Source: Kineosporia rhizophila (GTDB lineage: Bacteria; Actinomycetota; Actinomycetes; Actinomycetales; Kineosporiaceae). Taken from it: a stretch of DNA of 56,706 bases. The notes under the pieces were generated by a model. It had not been told where the DNA came from, ran no database searches, and saw nothing but the letters and a program-made list of their open reading frames with translations. The DNA is taken from NCBI RefSeq assembly GCF_021277265.1, contig NZ_JAJSOH010000041.1, positions 1 to 56,706 of the forward strand. The letters run 5' to 3'. Numbering within the stretch: position 1 is the stretch's first letter; every line of letters starts with the position of its first letter. The position numbers and the translations under genes were made by a program. Shown here piece by piece: positions 16,240-25,692 of the stretch.

Positions 16240-16721
16240 CCGAACCACAGGACGAGTCACTGGAACTGCCTGCCGCCTTGGCCGCTCTTGCCTCATTTCA
16301 AGGGCTGACGCAGCAGGCAGATGCAAAGGCCAACATGCTCGTGGCCGTGCAGCTCGGCATAGCCGCGCTCACATTGGCTCAAGCAGAATTGCTCACGGCG
16401 GATTTCACTACCCTTCGGACAGCAGTCGCCATCGCATACCTCGTGGCCTTCATCGCCGGAGGGATCGCTATCGTACGGGCCATGTGGCCACGCGTCGGTC
16501 TGTATCCGGCGGCGAACCCCTTTTCAGTACCCATACACCATGACCTGCCAACGATGGTAGTGCCCAGCAACAGTCACAGCAGGCAGGCGTGGGAGGTGGC
16601 ACAGGCCGTGGCGGTGATCGCCCGGCGCAAGAATCGGTTCGTCATGGAAGCGATCCTTTGGGTGGCTCTTTCGGTGGGCTCATGCGCTGTCTGGTTCCTG
16701 CTGGCCCTTCTGGGGTTCTGA
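16236..16721 (+). CDS. Small membrane protein resembling the Pycsar transmembrane effector
   Basis: 161 residues; ATG 16236 overlaps the preceding stop by 4 bases. After a short cytoplasmic helix comes the motif QQADAKANMLVAVQLG (27-41), matching the xD.KA..ll pattern at the first membrane helix of PycTM/DUF5706-type Pycsar effectors. Predicted spans are about 33-52, 61-83 and 137-160, with a basic ARRKNRF patch just before the last. In Pycsar, a cyclic pyrimidine nucleotide made after phage infection binds the effector, which damages the inner membrane. Here the gene ends an operon starting with a cyclase-like gene, which supports that role. The extra two genes distinguish it from the two-gene system. 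Family call is by pattern. Confidence 0.65.
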   Translation: MTEPQDESLELPAALAALASFQGLTQQADAKANMLVAVQLGIAALTLAQAELLTADFTTLRTAVAIAYLVAFIAGGIAIVRAMWPRVGLYPAANPFSVPIHHDLPTMVVPSNSHSRQAWEVAQAVAVIARRKNRFVMEAILWVALSVGSCAVWFLLALLGF

Positions 16722-16725
16722 CTCC

Positions 16726-16769
16726 CTGTGACCTGGTGGAAAGTGCGAGGTCTATCGACCAGGTCGCAG
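16726..16769. terminator. Inverted repeat at the end of the cyclase operon
   Basis: CTGTGACCTGGT (16726-16737) and ACCAGGTCGCAG (16758-16769) pair over 12 bp (one G-U in RNA) with a 20-base loop. It starts 5 bases after the operon's last stop. The octamer GGTCTATC occurs twice here. It could be a weak terminator or mark the junction with the sugar cluster. Confidence 0.45.
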
Positions 16770-16821
16770 GGTCTATCTCCTTGCCAAGAAGTTGATTCGT
16801 CAAGTGAGTAGGGTGGACGGT

Positions 16822-17487
16822 GTGACCGGACCTCAGTCTGATGTCGTGCTCGTGCTGCCGGGCGGCGGATACCGCGTCCATGCCCCGCATGAGGCGGAAC
16901 CGATCGTCGAGTGGCTCGGCGCACAGGGCTGGTTCGCGAGGATCGTGAACTACCCGCTGAACACGGCACACCCCGCTCCCTTGCGCTTCGTCTCGCGCGC
17001 GGTTGCAGAAGAACGTGCGGGCGGTGCCGGCCGGGTCGGCGTGATCGGGTTCTCGGCCGGAGGACACCTTGCCGGATTGTCCGCTCTCGCGCCCGGCCTC
17101 GAGCCGGACGAGCGTCCGGACTTCGCGATTCTCGGCTACCCGGTCGTGAGCCTGGTCGACGGTCCGCACACCGGCTCGCGCGCCGTGCTGCTCGGCGACA
17201 ACGTGGACTCCCCCGATGACGCTGTGGCACGCTCGCTTTCGCTGGAGACGCTGGTGCGTCCGGACTCCCCTCCAATGTTCGTGTGGCACACAGCAGAGGA
17301 CGATGTCGTGCCCGTGCGGCACTCGTACCTCCTGGGTGGAGCACTCGCTGCAGCGCACGTTCCGCACGAGTTGCACGTCTTCCCCGGCGACGTCCACGGG
17401 GTGGCGCTCGCCGCCGACACCGACGCGTCCGCGTGGACGGGCCTGTGCGCTGACTGGCTGACACGCCTGCCCGTCACGCCTCGATAG
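16822..17487 (+). CDS. Alpha/beta hydrolase (carbohydrate-esterase-like)
   Basis: About 221 residues from GTG 16822 (AGGG 8 bases upstream); in-frame TTG 16792 and GTG 16804 are alternatives. Compact alpha/beta-hydrolase of the BD-FAE/acetyl-esterase type: VVLVLPGGGYRVHAPHE (oxyanion-hole HGGG-like loop), nucleophile elbow GFSAGGHLAG, acid loop HTAEDDVVPV and a late GDVHGV histidine. It has no signal peptide, so it acts in the cytoplasm, presumably removing acetyl or similar esters from imported oligosaccharides. It converges on the rhamnosidase gene with 14 bases between stops. Composition and style match the sugar cluster rather than the upstream operon. Confidence 0.8.
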   Translation: MTGPQSDVVLVLPGGGYRVHAPHEAEPIVEWLGAQGWFARIVNYPLNTAHPAPLRFVSRAVAEERAGGAGRVGVIGFSAGGHLAGLSALAPGLEPDERPDFAILGYPVVSLVDGPHTGSRAVLLGDNVDSPDDAVARSLSLETLVRPDSPPMFVWHTAEDDVVPVRHSYLLGGALAAAHVPHELHVFPGDVHGVALAADTDASAWTGLCADWLTRLPVTPR

Positions 17488-17501
17488 GCCCGGCAGTCCC
17501 G

Positions 17502-20087
17502 TCACACCTCGGTGGCGAGCGCGCGCAGTACGGTCGTTCCCGCGCAGAGCTCGGCGTCGCGCGCTCCGAGGCGGGCGATCCCCGTCGTCCCTGGCGGAAG
17601 CGTGACCGTGAGCACGATCTCATCGCCCTCGCGCACCCAGCGCGTCGTGATCTCCCCGTGCGGGGCCTGCAGCCGGCCGTTCACCCACTCCAACCGCGGG
17701 TCGATCGACGGCGCGATGATGACGCGTCGGAAGCCCACTGAGTCGTCGGCCTGCGCGATGCCCGCGACATCCGAGTAGATCCACTGGCCCACCGACCCGA
17801 GCGAGTAGTGGTTGAAGGAGTTCATTTCCGGCGTCTGGAAGCCGCCGTCCGGGGTCCAGCCGTCCCAGCGCTCCCAGATCGTCGTGGCGCCGTTGTCGAT
17901 CGAGAACCCCCATGACGGGAACTCCCGCTGGAACAGCAGGTCGTAGGCCAGATCAGGGCGGCCGAATCGAGCGAGCGTCGGGCACAGCAGTGCCACGCCG
18001 TGAAAACCGGTCGTGAGGCGTGCGCCGCGCTGCTCGATCTTGTCGACGAGGCGGGCGAAGAGCGCCGGGCGGCGATCTTCCGGGGCGAGGTCCCACGCCA
18101 GGCTCATCAGGTACGCGGTCTGCGAGTCGCCGTGCACGCGTCCGTCCTCGCCGAGGAACGCCTCGACGAACGCGGCCCGGATCAGCGCGGCGCGGGTGTG
18201 GAGCTCCCGGGCCGCCTCGTGTTCTTCCAAGACCTGGGCGATGCGGGCCGCCGTCGCGGTGGCGTGCGCGTGGTACGCCGTGGCGACCACTTCCTTGGGC
18301 GTGTGCTCGTCGACGGACAGCCAGTCGCCGTAGTCGTTGCCGCGTCGCGAGCGCCAGAGACCGTCGGGGTTGCGCTCCGCCACGTAGTCGAGCCAGCGCC
18401 GCATCGGCTCGAACATCGCCCGCAGCACGTCGATGTCACCGTAGGCGCGGTACAGGGTCCAGGGGACGAGCACGATCGCATCGCCCCAGCCGGGGGCGCC
18501 GTAGTCGAACAGGGTCGTGCCGGGGGAACGGGGGATGACGTCGGGCACCGACCCGTTGGGTAGCTGCGCCGACACGAGGTCGTCGAGCCAGCGCCGCAGC
18601 AGGGCCTGCAGGTCGGCGTTCAGCGTGGCCGTCGGGGCGAACACCTGCACGTCGGCGGTCCAGCCGAGCCGTTCGTCGCGTTGCGGGCAGTCCGTCGGCA
18701 CCGAGACGAAGTTGCCCAGCTGGCCCCAGCGGATGTTCTCGATCAGCCGGTTGAGGAAGGGCGAGGAGGTGGTGACCTCGCCCGTCCACTCGACGTCGCT
18801 CGAGAGCACGGCGGCGCGCACCTGCATCGGGTCGACGTCGGCGCCGCTCAGCTCGGCGTACCGGAAGCCGTGGAACGTGAACACCGGCTCCGTCGGGGTG
18901 CTGGAGCGCAGGTGGTCCGTGGCCTCGGCGGAGCGCAGGTTGTCGGTGTAGAGCTCTCCGTGCGCGTCAAGCACCTCGCCGTGGCGCACGGTGAGCGGAT
19001 GGTTCGGGCTTGCCGGAAGACGCAGGCGGCCTACGAGGTTCTGCCCGAAGTCGATGATCGTGCGGTTCGCGGTGCGGTCGATGGCGACGGGGGCGAGCTC
19101 GTCGACCACGCGTACGGGCTCGTCGCGCTGACCGATCAGCGGACCGGGATCGGGGTCGAGCACGCGCGCCGCGCGCCATTTCAAGTCGTCGAATCCGCGA
19201 CCGGTCCAGCCCGGTGTGCCGTGTGTGCTGTCGATGTACTCGCCCATCAGCAGATCGGCCCAGCGCCGTCTGCCGTCGTGCTCGCGCCACGACTCGTCGG
19301 TGCCGAGGACGGTGCGTTCGCCGTCGGGATCGTCGATCACGAGGCGCGCGAGCAGTTGGGGTGCCGTGCCGTAGTGGTGGGCGTGGTGGCGGTGGTCGAA
19401 GCCCACGAAACCCGACCACCATCCTTCGCCGACCTCTGCCGCGAGCACGTTTTCCCCGGCGTGCACGAGGTCGGTGACGTCGAAAGTGCGGTACTGGATG
19501 CGGGTGCGGTAATCGGTCCAGCCGGGCAGGAGTTCATCGTCGCCGACCCTGGCCCCGTTGATGTACGGCACCACGAGACCGCGCGCGGTCACGGTGAGCC
19601 GGGCGCGCGCCGGCGCGGCCGAGGTCGTGAACGCGCGGCGCAGTTGCAGGGGCGGGCTCAGGTCGTTCGTGCGCAGCGTCGGACGTACGGGGGTGTCGCT
19701 GTCGCGATCGGTCGCGTCGATCGCGCCGTTCGGCTCGGGGTCGCGGCCGATCCACACGACCCCTGACCAGTCGCAGACGCCGGTCTCGAAGGTGGACTCC
19801 GCTGAGCAGCGTGCGCCCTGTCGGTCCTCGACCTCGACGCTCCAGACGTACGACGTCTCGGGGGTGAGCTTCGGGCCGTCGTAGCGCAGCCCGGTGGAGT
19901 CGCCCTCGCGTACCCCGCTGTCCCACAGGGCGTGCGCGTCGGCGGCGGGGCGCACGGTCACCCGGTGGGAGGCCGGGATCGCGCCCTGTTCGTCGCTGCG
20001 CAGCGCCCAGGACAGTTCGGGGTTGGGGGCGTCGACCTCTCGTGGTTCGGCGCGGGCATCGACGCGCAGACGGTACGGCTCGATCAC
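17502..20087 (-). CDS. GH78 alpha-L-rhamnosidase
   Basis: GTG 20087 overlaps the upstream gene's stop (GTGA) and gives 861 residues. An N-terminal fibronectin-like domain (NPELSWAL, SYVWSVEV) is followed by carbohydrate-binding-like beta domains (YINGARVGDDELLPGWTDY). Then comes the (alpha/alpha)6 barrel with the GH78 signature DCPQRDERLGW (acid residue Glu about 472) and the later GATTIWERWDGW (second catalytic Glu about 739). A C-terminal beta domain ends it. No signal peptide: it acts inside the cell on imported rhamnosyl oligosaccharides, releasing L-rhamnose. It is the last gene of the operon beginning with the ABC binding protein. Confidence 0.92.
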   Translation of the reverse strand: MIEPYRLRVDARAEPREVDAPNPELSWALRSDEQGAIPASHRVTVRPAADAHALWDSGVREGDSTGLRYDGPKLTPETSYVWSVEVEDRQGARCSAESTFETGVCDWSGVVWIGRDPEPNGAIDATDRDSDTPVRPTLRTNDLSPPLQLRRAFTTSAAPARARLTVTARGLVVPYINGARVGDDELLPGWTDYRTRIQYRTFDVTDLVHAGENVLAAEVGEGWWSGFVGFDHRHHAHHYGTAPQLLARLVIDDPDGERTVLGTDESWREHDGRRRWADLLMGEYIDSTHGTPGWTGRGFDDLKWRAARVLDPDPGPLIGQRDEPVRVVDELAPVAIDRTANRTIIDFGQNLVGRLRLPASPNHPLTVRHGEVLDAHGELYTDNLRSAEATDHLRSSTPTEPVFTFHGFRYAELSGADVDPMQVRAAVLSSDVEWTGEVTTSSPFLNRLIENIRWGQLGNFVSVPTDCPQRDERLGWTADVQVFAPTATLNADLQALLRRWLDDLVSAQLPNGSVPDVIPRSPGTTLFDYGAPGWGDAIVLVPWTLYRAYGDIDVLRAMFEPMRRWLDYVAERNPDGLWRSRRGNDYGDWLSVDEHTPKEVVATAYHAHATATAARIAQVLEEHEAARELHTRAALIRAAFVEAFLGEDGRVHGDSQTAYLMSLAWDLAPEDRRPALFARLVDKIEQRGARLTTGFHGVALLCPTLARFGRPDLAYDLLFQREFPSWGFSIDNGATTIWERWDGWTPDGGFQTPEMNSFNHYSLGSVGQWIYSDVAGIAQADDSVGFRRVIIAPSIDPRLEWVNGRLQAPHGEITTRWVREGDEIVLTVTLPPGTTGIARLGARDAELCAGTTVLRALATEV

Positions 20088-23000
20088 TCGCAGGTCACTT
20101 TCTTTCCGTTGTTCGCGAACGCCCGCGTGCCAGCGTCGCCGGCCACGACCGTGAGTGATTCCCAGGCCGGGACCGAGGCGCCATCTGGACGGAAGGCGTG
20201 GTAACCGCCCTTCTTTGCGGCGAGATCGTGCACGACGTGGTCGCCGAGCGAGGTTGAGAAGCGCACGTCGACCGGGGTCGCGGCGTCGTTCCAGGCGTGG
20301 GTCGCCAGCGCCGGCCCGTCGCCCCAGCACTGAGCGCGCACGTTCGCGGAGCTTGCGACGGCGTTGTTGGCATCGGCCGCGAAGATCACCGGTTCGAACA
20401 GTTCGCTGTCCTTCGCCGTGGTGATCCCGCCGCCCCACTGGACCCATCCGCGGGTGCCGTCGCCGTCGGTGTCGTTCGCGACGATCGACAGGGAGGCGGC
20501 GGAGGCCGGCGATATCCCGATCGGCTCGAGCAGCGACCACGGGACCGCGGCCTCGTAGACGGTCGTCTTGGTCGTCGCGTCACGCACGGCTGCGACATCC
20601 GCCGAGGTGAGGTGGCCGGCGACGGACCCTGAGGCGTAGCGGTACAGCTGGGGGCCTTCCGGAGTCAGGGCGAAGCCGAACTCGATGCGCTCCTGGATCT
20701 CAGGGCGCAGGTCTCTCTCGCCGGGCCAGTTCGGGGCGACGGCGAACTGGAGTCCGTCGGCCTGCCAGGTCGCGTTCCCCGTGAAGGGCTGGATGTGGAT
20801 GTCGTCGGCGACCTCGGCCGTCAGGTAGAGGTTGTCGTCGTCCCACGTGAACCAGGTCTTGGCGGCGAGACTCGCGTCCCTGACGCCGGGTGCCCTGAGC
20901 GTGGTTGACGGCAGTGCGTCGAGGTCGTCGCGCACGCCGTCGATCTCGATGGTGCGCTTCGGCACCCGGGGGACGTCGAGCCAGGGCGGGGCCGAGAGCG
21001 TGCCTGACGCCGACACGTCTGCTGCGGCGCCGTCGATCGTGAGAGCTGCTGTGTAGGTCACCTCGCCGACGCCTGCGGGCGCCGGGCCCGACAGGAGCGA
21101 GACCGTGGCCCCGGGTGCGACGTCCAGGTCGACCTCGAGCGTCTCGGTGTCTTCGCCGAAGGTCCAGGATGCCTCGGAGACGTGCTGGGCGGCATCCGTC
21201 GTGTTCGTGTACTCGGCCTTCACCACGTCGTCGGCACCGTCGATCGCGTGCTCGAGCGTCAGCGACGACGCCCGCGGGCGCAGCTCGGCGACCGCCGGAG
21301 ACGAGGTCTTACCGTCGACGCTCGCCTCGATCGTGAGATCGGCGATCGTCTGCTGGAGGTCGTTGCCTGCGGTGATCTCGAACGGTACGTCGGTCTTGCC
21401 GCCGGCGGGGATCGTGACCTGCTGCGCTGCGCCTGCGACCTGCCAGCCGCCCTGGGCGGTGGCGGCGACCTCGGCGCTCACGTCGGTGTCGTTGAAGTTG
21501 TAGACCTCGGCCGTGACCGTGGTGGTGGCCGTGCTGTCGAGTCCGTATCCGTACAGCTGGGAGTCTTTCGAGGTCTCAGCGTCGAACACGGGCTGGATCA
21601 CGACGCGTTCGGCCGCGGTGAAGTCCTCGGCGTCGATCGGGTCGGCGGGGACAGCGGGCGCCGGGGCGGCAGTGAGATCGGGAAACTCGGCCGCGGACAG
21701 GTAGACAGGATCGGGGCCGACGGTGAACGCCGCGGTGGCGCCGGAGACCTTGAGGTCGGCGTCGCGCCCCATGAGGTCGACGAGCGCGGCTTCGCCTTCG
21801 ACGGGGACCGTGACCTCGGTGTCGGTGGGCGCCCAGAGCACGGCGGCCGGACCCGAGCCGGTGTCGAAGACGTAGGCCGAGACGCCCTTCGGGAGGCCGG
21901 TCAGCCGTCCCGCATATCGGCCCTTGCCGAGTTCGCGGGTCATGACCGACTGCGCCGCGAGCGCCGCCATCGGCTCGTCGGGGCTGCGGTACATGCTCCA
22001 GTACGAGGCACCTTCGCGGTACGGCGCGGCGATGAAGAAGAACTGCTTGGTCGAGCCCTGGGCGAGCGACTCGGCCGCTGAGCTCACGATGTAGCGCGCC
22101 TGCAGGCTCTCCTGCGCGGCGGTCGGCAGCTTGTTCACGTCGACGTTGTTGAGCGCGATGCCGCTCTCGGTGACCCATCGGCCCTTGCCGTCGCCTCCGT
22201 ACGGCTGTGCGGCGTCGAGCTGCGACGAGAAGTCCGGGTGCGCGTTGATCGACGCCGAGGAGTTCACGGTCGTGTGCGTGTGGTAGGCGTAGGCGTCGAG
22301 GTAGTCGAGGATGCCGTTGCGGAACTGCCACTGCGCGTAGTGCGGGTCGACGCCGGCGAGACCGCCGTTCACGAGGAGCGCGTCCGTCCCCGAGTCGAGG
22401 AAGCCGAGGGCCGCGGCCTTCATGACGGCGGCGTAGCGGTCGGCGCCCTCCGATTCGTGCGCGAACTTGCGGTTCTGCTCATTCCACAGCTGCCACGCGT
22501 CCACAATTCCGTCGTAGTGCTCCCCGGCTGCGAAGGCGAAGTCGTACATGTCGCGCAGGTCCTGCGGGAGCTCCCGCTTCTCGGTTCGCGTCCAGGACGG
22601 CCCGTCGTGGAACGAGGAGAGGGTTTTCAGCCCGGCGTCATCCGCTGCCTGCAGCCAGTTCCACGGCTGCTGCTCACCCGAGAAATCGAAGCTGCCCCGC
22701 TCAGGATTGATGACGTCGTTCCAGCGCTGCCGATCGCGGATCCAGTCGACGCCGGTCAGCGACAGGACATGCGCGAAGGCCTCGGCGTCGTCGGTCGCGA
22801 TGAGCTTCGAACCGTAGACGTCGACCGCGAAAGGGCTGTCGTCGAGCGCGGGTCGGGACGATGCCGCGGGCAGAACGGCGAACGCGCCCTCGACGCCGGT
22901 CTGCGACCCCGTGATCCGCGCAGACACCCGGTACGCCCCGGTGTCGAGCGCGGCGCCGAGGTCGATGGATGCGGCGGACTCGCCGGTCTCCGTCGTGGCC

Positions 23001-23689
23001 TCGCCCTCGGCCACGACGGCCCCTTCATAGTCCGTGACGCTCCAGGTGACCGGCACGGGGCCCGGCGCCTCGCCGTTGAGCGCGGCTGCGAGCGTGACGC
23101 TCTGGCCCTGTTCGAAGACGCCGAAGCGATCGGGGGCCGTCACTGAGTCGAGGGTCATCTCGACCGGCGTGAGGGTGAACGTGTCGAGGAACAGCGTGTA
23201 GTTCGTGTTCGGAGACACCCGGCGCTCGTTGACCTGGAACTCGATCGTGTTGACGCCGGCGTCGAGGGCGAGGGTGCCCAGCTCGTAGCGACGCAGCTCG
23301 TTCGTGACCACCGAAAGCTGCCGGGCGTCACGGCTCTCGCGCCAGGCTCCGTCGTTCGCCCGCACCCGGAAGGGTGACGCCCATTCCACCCCGGTCGGGA
23401 TCGTCGTCGCGTCGAGCCGGTACAGGGAGGCGTCGTCGACCTCGACCTCGTAGGTGGCGGTGTATCCGCCTTCGGGGGCCTCCGCCGCGGTGTAGAGCCG
23501 CAGTGACGAACCTCCGCTGGCCCCGGTCTGCGCAGCGGCGCCGGGCACCATGGTTGTGGCCGTGGGGTTCTCACCCTCGATCGTGAGGGGCTCGGCGGCT
23601 TGAGCCGGGCTTGCGACGAGCAGACCCGTGGCGAGCATGACGGCGGCCGCGACGGCTATGCCGGCGACGCGATGGCGGCGGAAGCGCAC
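20084..23689 (-). CDS. Large secreted clan GH-A-like glycosidase with CBM9-like domain
   Basis: GTG 23689 follows AAAGGAG by 6-7 bases; 1201 residues. The Sec signal ends near ASPAQAA. Domains in order: a beta-sandwich, probably carbohydrate-binding (35-190, IEGENPTATTMVPG); an Ig-like linker; a TIM-barrel catalytic domain (about 290-590) with acid/base WNEQN (Glu about 404) and nucleophile WVTESG (Glu about 508), the spacing of clan GH-A; an NPCBM/Ig-type stretch with many Val/Thr strands; and a C-terminal CBM9/DOMON-like domain (IEIDGVRDDLDALP, DDDNLYLTAEVADD). The family is uncertain (GH39-like is plausible). It probably cuts the polymer outside the cell so that the ABC system can import the products. 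Confidence 0.75.
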   Translation of the reverse strand: MRFRRHRVAGIAVAAAVMLATGLLVASPAQAAEPLTIEGENPTATTMVPGAAAQTGASGGSSLRLYTAAEAPEGGYTATYEVEVDDASLYRLDATTIPTGVEWASPFRVRANDGAWRESRDARQLSVVTNELRRYELGTLALDAGVNTIEFQVNERRVSPNTNYTLFLDTFTLTPVEMTLDSVTAPDRFGVFEQGQSVTLAAALNGEAPGPVPVTWSVTDYEGAVVAEGEATTETGESAASIDLGAALDTGAYRVSARITGSQTGVEGAFAVLPAASSRPALDDSPFAVDVYGSKLIATDDAEAFAHVLSLTGVDWIRDRQRWNDVINPERGSFDFSGEQQPWNWLQAADDAGLKTLSSFHDGPSWTRTEKRELPQDLRDMYDFAFAAGEHYDGIVDAWQLWNEQNRKFAHESEGADRYAAVMKAAALGFLDSGTDALLVNGGLAGVDPHYAQWQFRNGILDYLDAYAYHTHTTVNSSASINAHPDFSSQLDAAQPYGGDGKGRWVTESGIALNNVDVNKLPTAAQESLQARYIVSSAAESLAQGSTKQFFFIAAPYREGASYWSMYRSPDEPMAALAAQSVMTRELGKGRYAGRLTGLPKGVSAYVFDTGSGPAAVLWAPTDTEVTVPVEGEAALVDLMGRDADLKVSGATAAFTVGPDPVYLSAAEFPDLTAAPAPAVPADPIDAEDFTAAERVVIQPVFDAETSKDSQLYGYGLDSTATTTVTAEVYNFNDTDVSAEVAATAQGGWQVAGAAQQVTIPAGGKTDVPFEITAGNDLQQTIADLTIEASVDGKTSSPAVAELRPRASSLTLEHAIDGADDVVKAEYTNTTDAAQHVSEASWTFGEDTETLEVDLDVAPGATVSLLSGPAPAGVGEVTYTAALTIDGAAADVSASGTLSAPPWLDVPRVPKRTIEIDGVRDDLDALPSTTLRAPGVRDASLAAKTWFTWDDDNLYLTAEVADDIHIQPFTGNATWQADGLQFAVAPNWPGERDLRPEIQERIEFGFALTPEGPQLYRYASGSVAGHLTSADVAAVRDATTKTTVYEAAVPWSLLEPIGISPASAASLSIVANDTDGDGTRGWVQWGGGITTAKDSELFEPVIFAADANNAVASSANVRAQCWGDGPALATHAWNDAATPVDVRFSTSLGDHVVHDLAAKKGGYHAFRPDGASVPAWESLTVVAGDAGTRAFANNGKKVTCE

Positions 23690-23730
23690 AGAGATCTCCT
23701 TTGATCCGAGGTGGGACGGGCAGGAAACGC

Positions 23731-24666
23731 TCAGCCCTTCAGAGCGCCGGCGGATCCGGCGCCCGTCAGGAATTGCTTCTGGAAGATCGCGAACACCGCG
23801 ATCGGGATGAGGACGGCGATGAACATGCCGGCCATGAGCATGGCGAGATCGGCCTGAGGCGCGACCGTCGCGAGTCCCACCGACAGCGGCTGCTTGTCGG
23901 GCGAGGGCAGGGCCAGGAGCGGCCACAGGAAGTCCTTCCACGACGCGATGAACGCCAGGAGGGCGACCACGCCGATGATCGGACGCGCCAACGGCAGCAC
24001 GATCGACCACAGGATGCGCAGCGGACCTGCGCCGTCGACCGTCGCCGCCTCGAACAGCTCGGACGGGATGGTCTGGAAGTACTGCTTCATGATCAGCACG
24101 TTGAAAGCACTGACGCCGTTGGTGAGCCACAGCGCCGCGTAGCTGTCGAGGAGCCCGAGGTCGATCACGGTGAGGTACAGCGGGACCAGCGAGATCACCC
24201 CGGGAATGAACAGGGTCGCCATGATCGCGGCGTTGAGGACCGGCCCGTACCTCGGGCGCAGGATGGCCAGCACGTAGCCGAGCGTCACGGCCGAGAACAC
24301 GGCCACGATCACCTCGCCGCCCGTGATCAGGAGCGAGTTGGTGGTGAACCGGCCGATCTGGATCTGGTTCCACGCGTCAGCGAGGTTGTGCCACTGGATG
24401 CCCGCGGGCCACAGGGCGAACGGGGTGCGGAGAATGTCCTGCGTGGTCGAGACCGCGGACTTCGCGAGCCACAGCAGCGGCCCGGCCGCGACGAGGACGA
24501 GCAGGGCCAGGACCACCCCGACCACGACGCGGAAGGTGAAGCGGGTGCTCGCGCGGGAGAGGTCGGAGTCGGAGATGTTCGAGCGCTCGAGCGAGCGGCC
24601 GCCCGAGCGCCGCCGGGCAGAGCCGGCGACGGAGGTCGGGGTGCGGGTCCATCCGCTGAGGGCCAT
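23731..24666 (-). CDS. Sugar ABC transporter permease (MalG-like)
   Basis: ATG 24666 overlaps the upstream permease stop by one base (TGATG); 311 residues. A charged N-terminal tail of about 45 residues precedes six membrane spans. The cytoplasmic EAA loop is FEAATVDGAGPLRILWSIVLPL, and the C-terminus ends in FLTGAGSAGALKG as in many CUT1 MalG-type permeases. It pairs with the next gene and the binding protein. Imports oligosaccharides released outside the cell. Confidence 0.9.
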   Translation of the reverse strand: MALSGWTRTPTSVAGSARRRSGGRSLERSNISDSDLSRASTRFTFRVVVGVVLALLVLVAAGPLLWLAKSAVSTTQDILRTPFALWPAGIQWHNLADAWNQIQIGRFTTNSLLITGGEVIVAVFSAVTLGYVLAILRPRYGPVLNAAIMATLFIPGVISLVPLYLTVIDLGLLDSYAALWLTNGVSAFNVLIMKQYFQTIPSELFEAATVDGAGPLRILWSIVLPLARPIIGVVALLAFIASWKDFLWPLLALPSPDKQPLSVGLATVAPQADLAMLMAGMFIAVLIPIAVFAIFQKQFLTGAGSAGALKG

Positions 24667-25616
24667 CACTTGCTCCATTTCCGGGACAGCCACAGGTAGA
24701 TCGCGGCAAAGACGCTGAGGGCGGCGGCGAGCATGAGGCTCAGGGCCGCGGCCTGGCCGAAGTTGCCGAAGACGAACGCGTAGCGGTAGATGAGCATGAG
24801 CAGCGTCACGGTGCTGTTGTTCGGCCCGCCGCCGGTGAGCAGGAACGGCTCGGTGAACACCTGGAACGTGCCGATCAGCTGCAGGAGAAGGAGCAGGAGA
24901 ATCGTGCCGCGCAGCTGCGGCAGGGTGATGTGCCAGATGCGGCGGAGGATGCCGGCGCCGTCGATCTCGGCCGCCTCGTACAGCTGCGAGTCGATCGACA
25001 GGATCGTCGCGAGGTAGATGATCGTGGTCGATCCGGCCGCGCCCCAGGTGGCGACAAGCACGATCGACAGCATCGCGCTCGAGGGGGACTGCAGCCACGG
25101 GAGCGGTCCGATGCCCACGGTCGCAAGGATCGAGTTGAAGAGGCCGCTGGCGCCGGGGTCGTAGAACACCTGCCACAGCAGGATCGACACAACCGGCGGG
25201 ATCACGGTGGGCAGGAACACCAGGAAGCTCGCGATGCGACGTGAGCGGCGCATCTCGGCGAGCAGGACGGCGAGGAAGATCGGGACGGGGAAGCCGACCA
25301 CGAGGGCGAGACCCGCGTAGAGGGCCGTGTTCTCGAGGGCCTGACCGAGCAGCGGGTCGGCCAGCACGCGCTCGAAGTTCTCGATGCCGACCCAGCTGGT
25401 CGTGATGAAGTTCGTCTTCTGGAAGGCGATGACGAGCCCGCGCAGGATCGGCCACCACGAGAAGAGCGCGAACAGCACCACGGCGGGCAGCAGGATGAGC
25501 ATCGTGCTGAGCCCGCCCCGTCGCAGGAGCGGACGCCGACGCCGGGTCGGCGGCGGGACGGACTCCTCGCCGGCCGCCCCGGGTGGGACGAGAGGCGGGG
25601 ACGTAACGGAGGCCAT
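24666..25616 (-). CDS. Sugar ABC transporter permease (MalF-like)
   Basis: 316 residues from ATG 25616 with a ribosome site AAGGAGC just upstream. A Pro/Arg-rich cytoplasmic tail leads into six membrane spans with MLILLPAVVLFALFSWWPI as the first. The EAA motif is YEAAEIDGAGILRRIWHITLP. It is a CUT1-family component with the MalG-like partner. No ATPase gene lies in the cluster, so a shared MsiK-like ATPase elsewhere in the genome is probably used, which is common in actinobacteria. Confidence 0.9.
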   Translation of the reverse strand: MASVTSPPLVPPGAAGEESVPPPTRRRRPLLRRGGLSTMLILLPAVVLFALFSWWPILRGLVIAFQKTNFITTSWVGIENFERVLADPLLGQALENTALYAGLALVVGFPVPIFLAVLLAEMRRSRRIASFLVFLPTVIPPVVSILLWQVFYDPGASGLFNSILATVGIGPLPWLQSPSSAMLSIVLVATWGAAGSTTIIYLATILSIDSQLYEAAEIDGAGILRRIWHITLPQLRGTILLLLLLQLIGTFQVFTEPFLLTGGGPNNSTVTLLMLIYRYAFVFGNFGQAAALSLMLAAALSVFAAIYLWLSRKWSK

Positions 25617-25692
25617 GCGGGCTCCTTCGTCGGAAACGGCGTGAGGACGATGAGGACGGCCAGAGCGGGGGCGTCCTGACGCCCCCGCTCGG

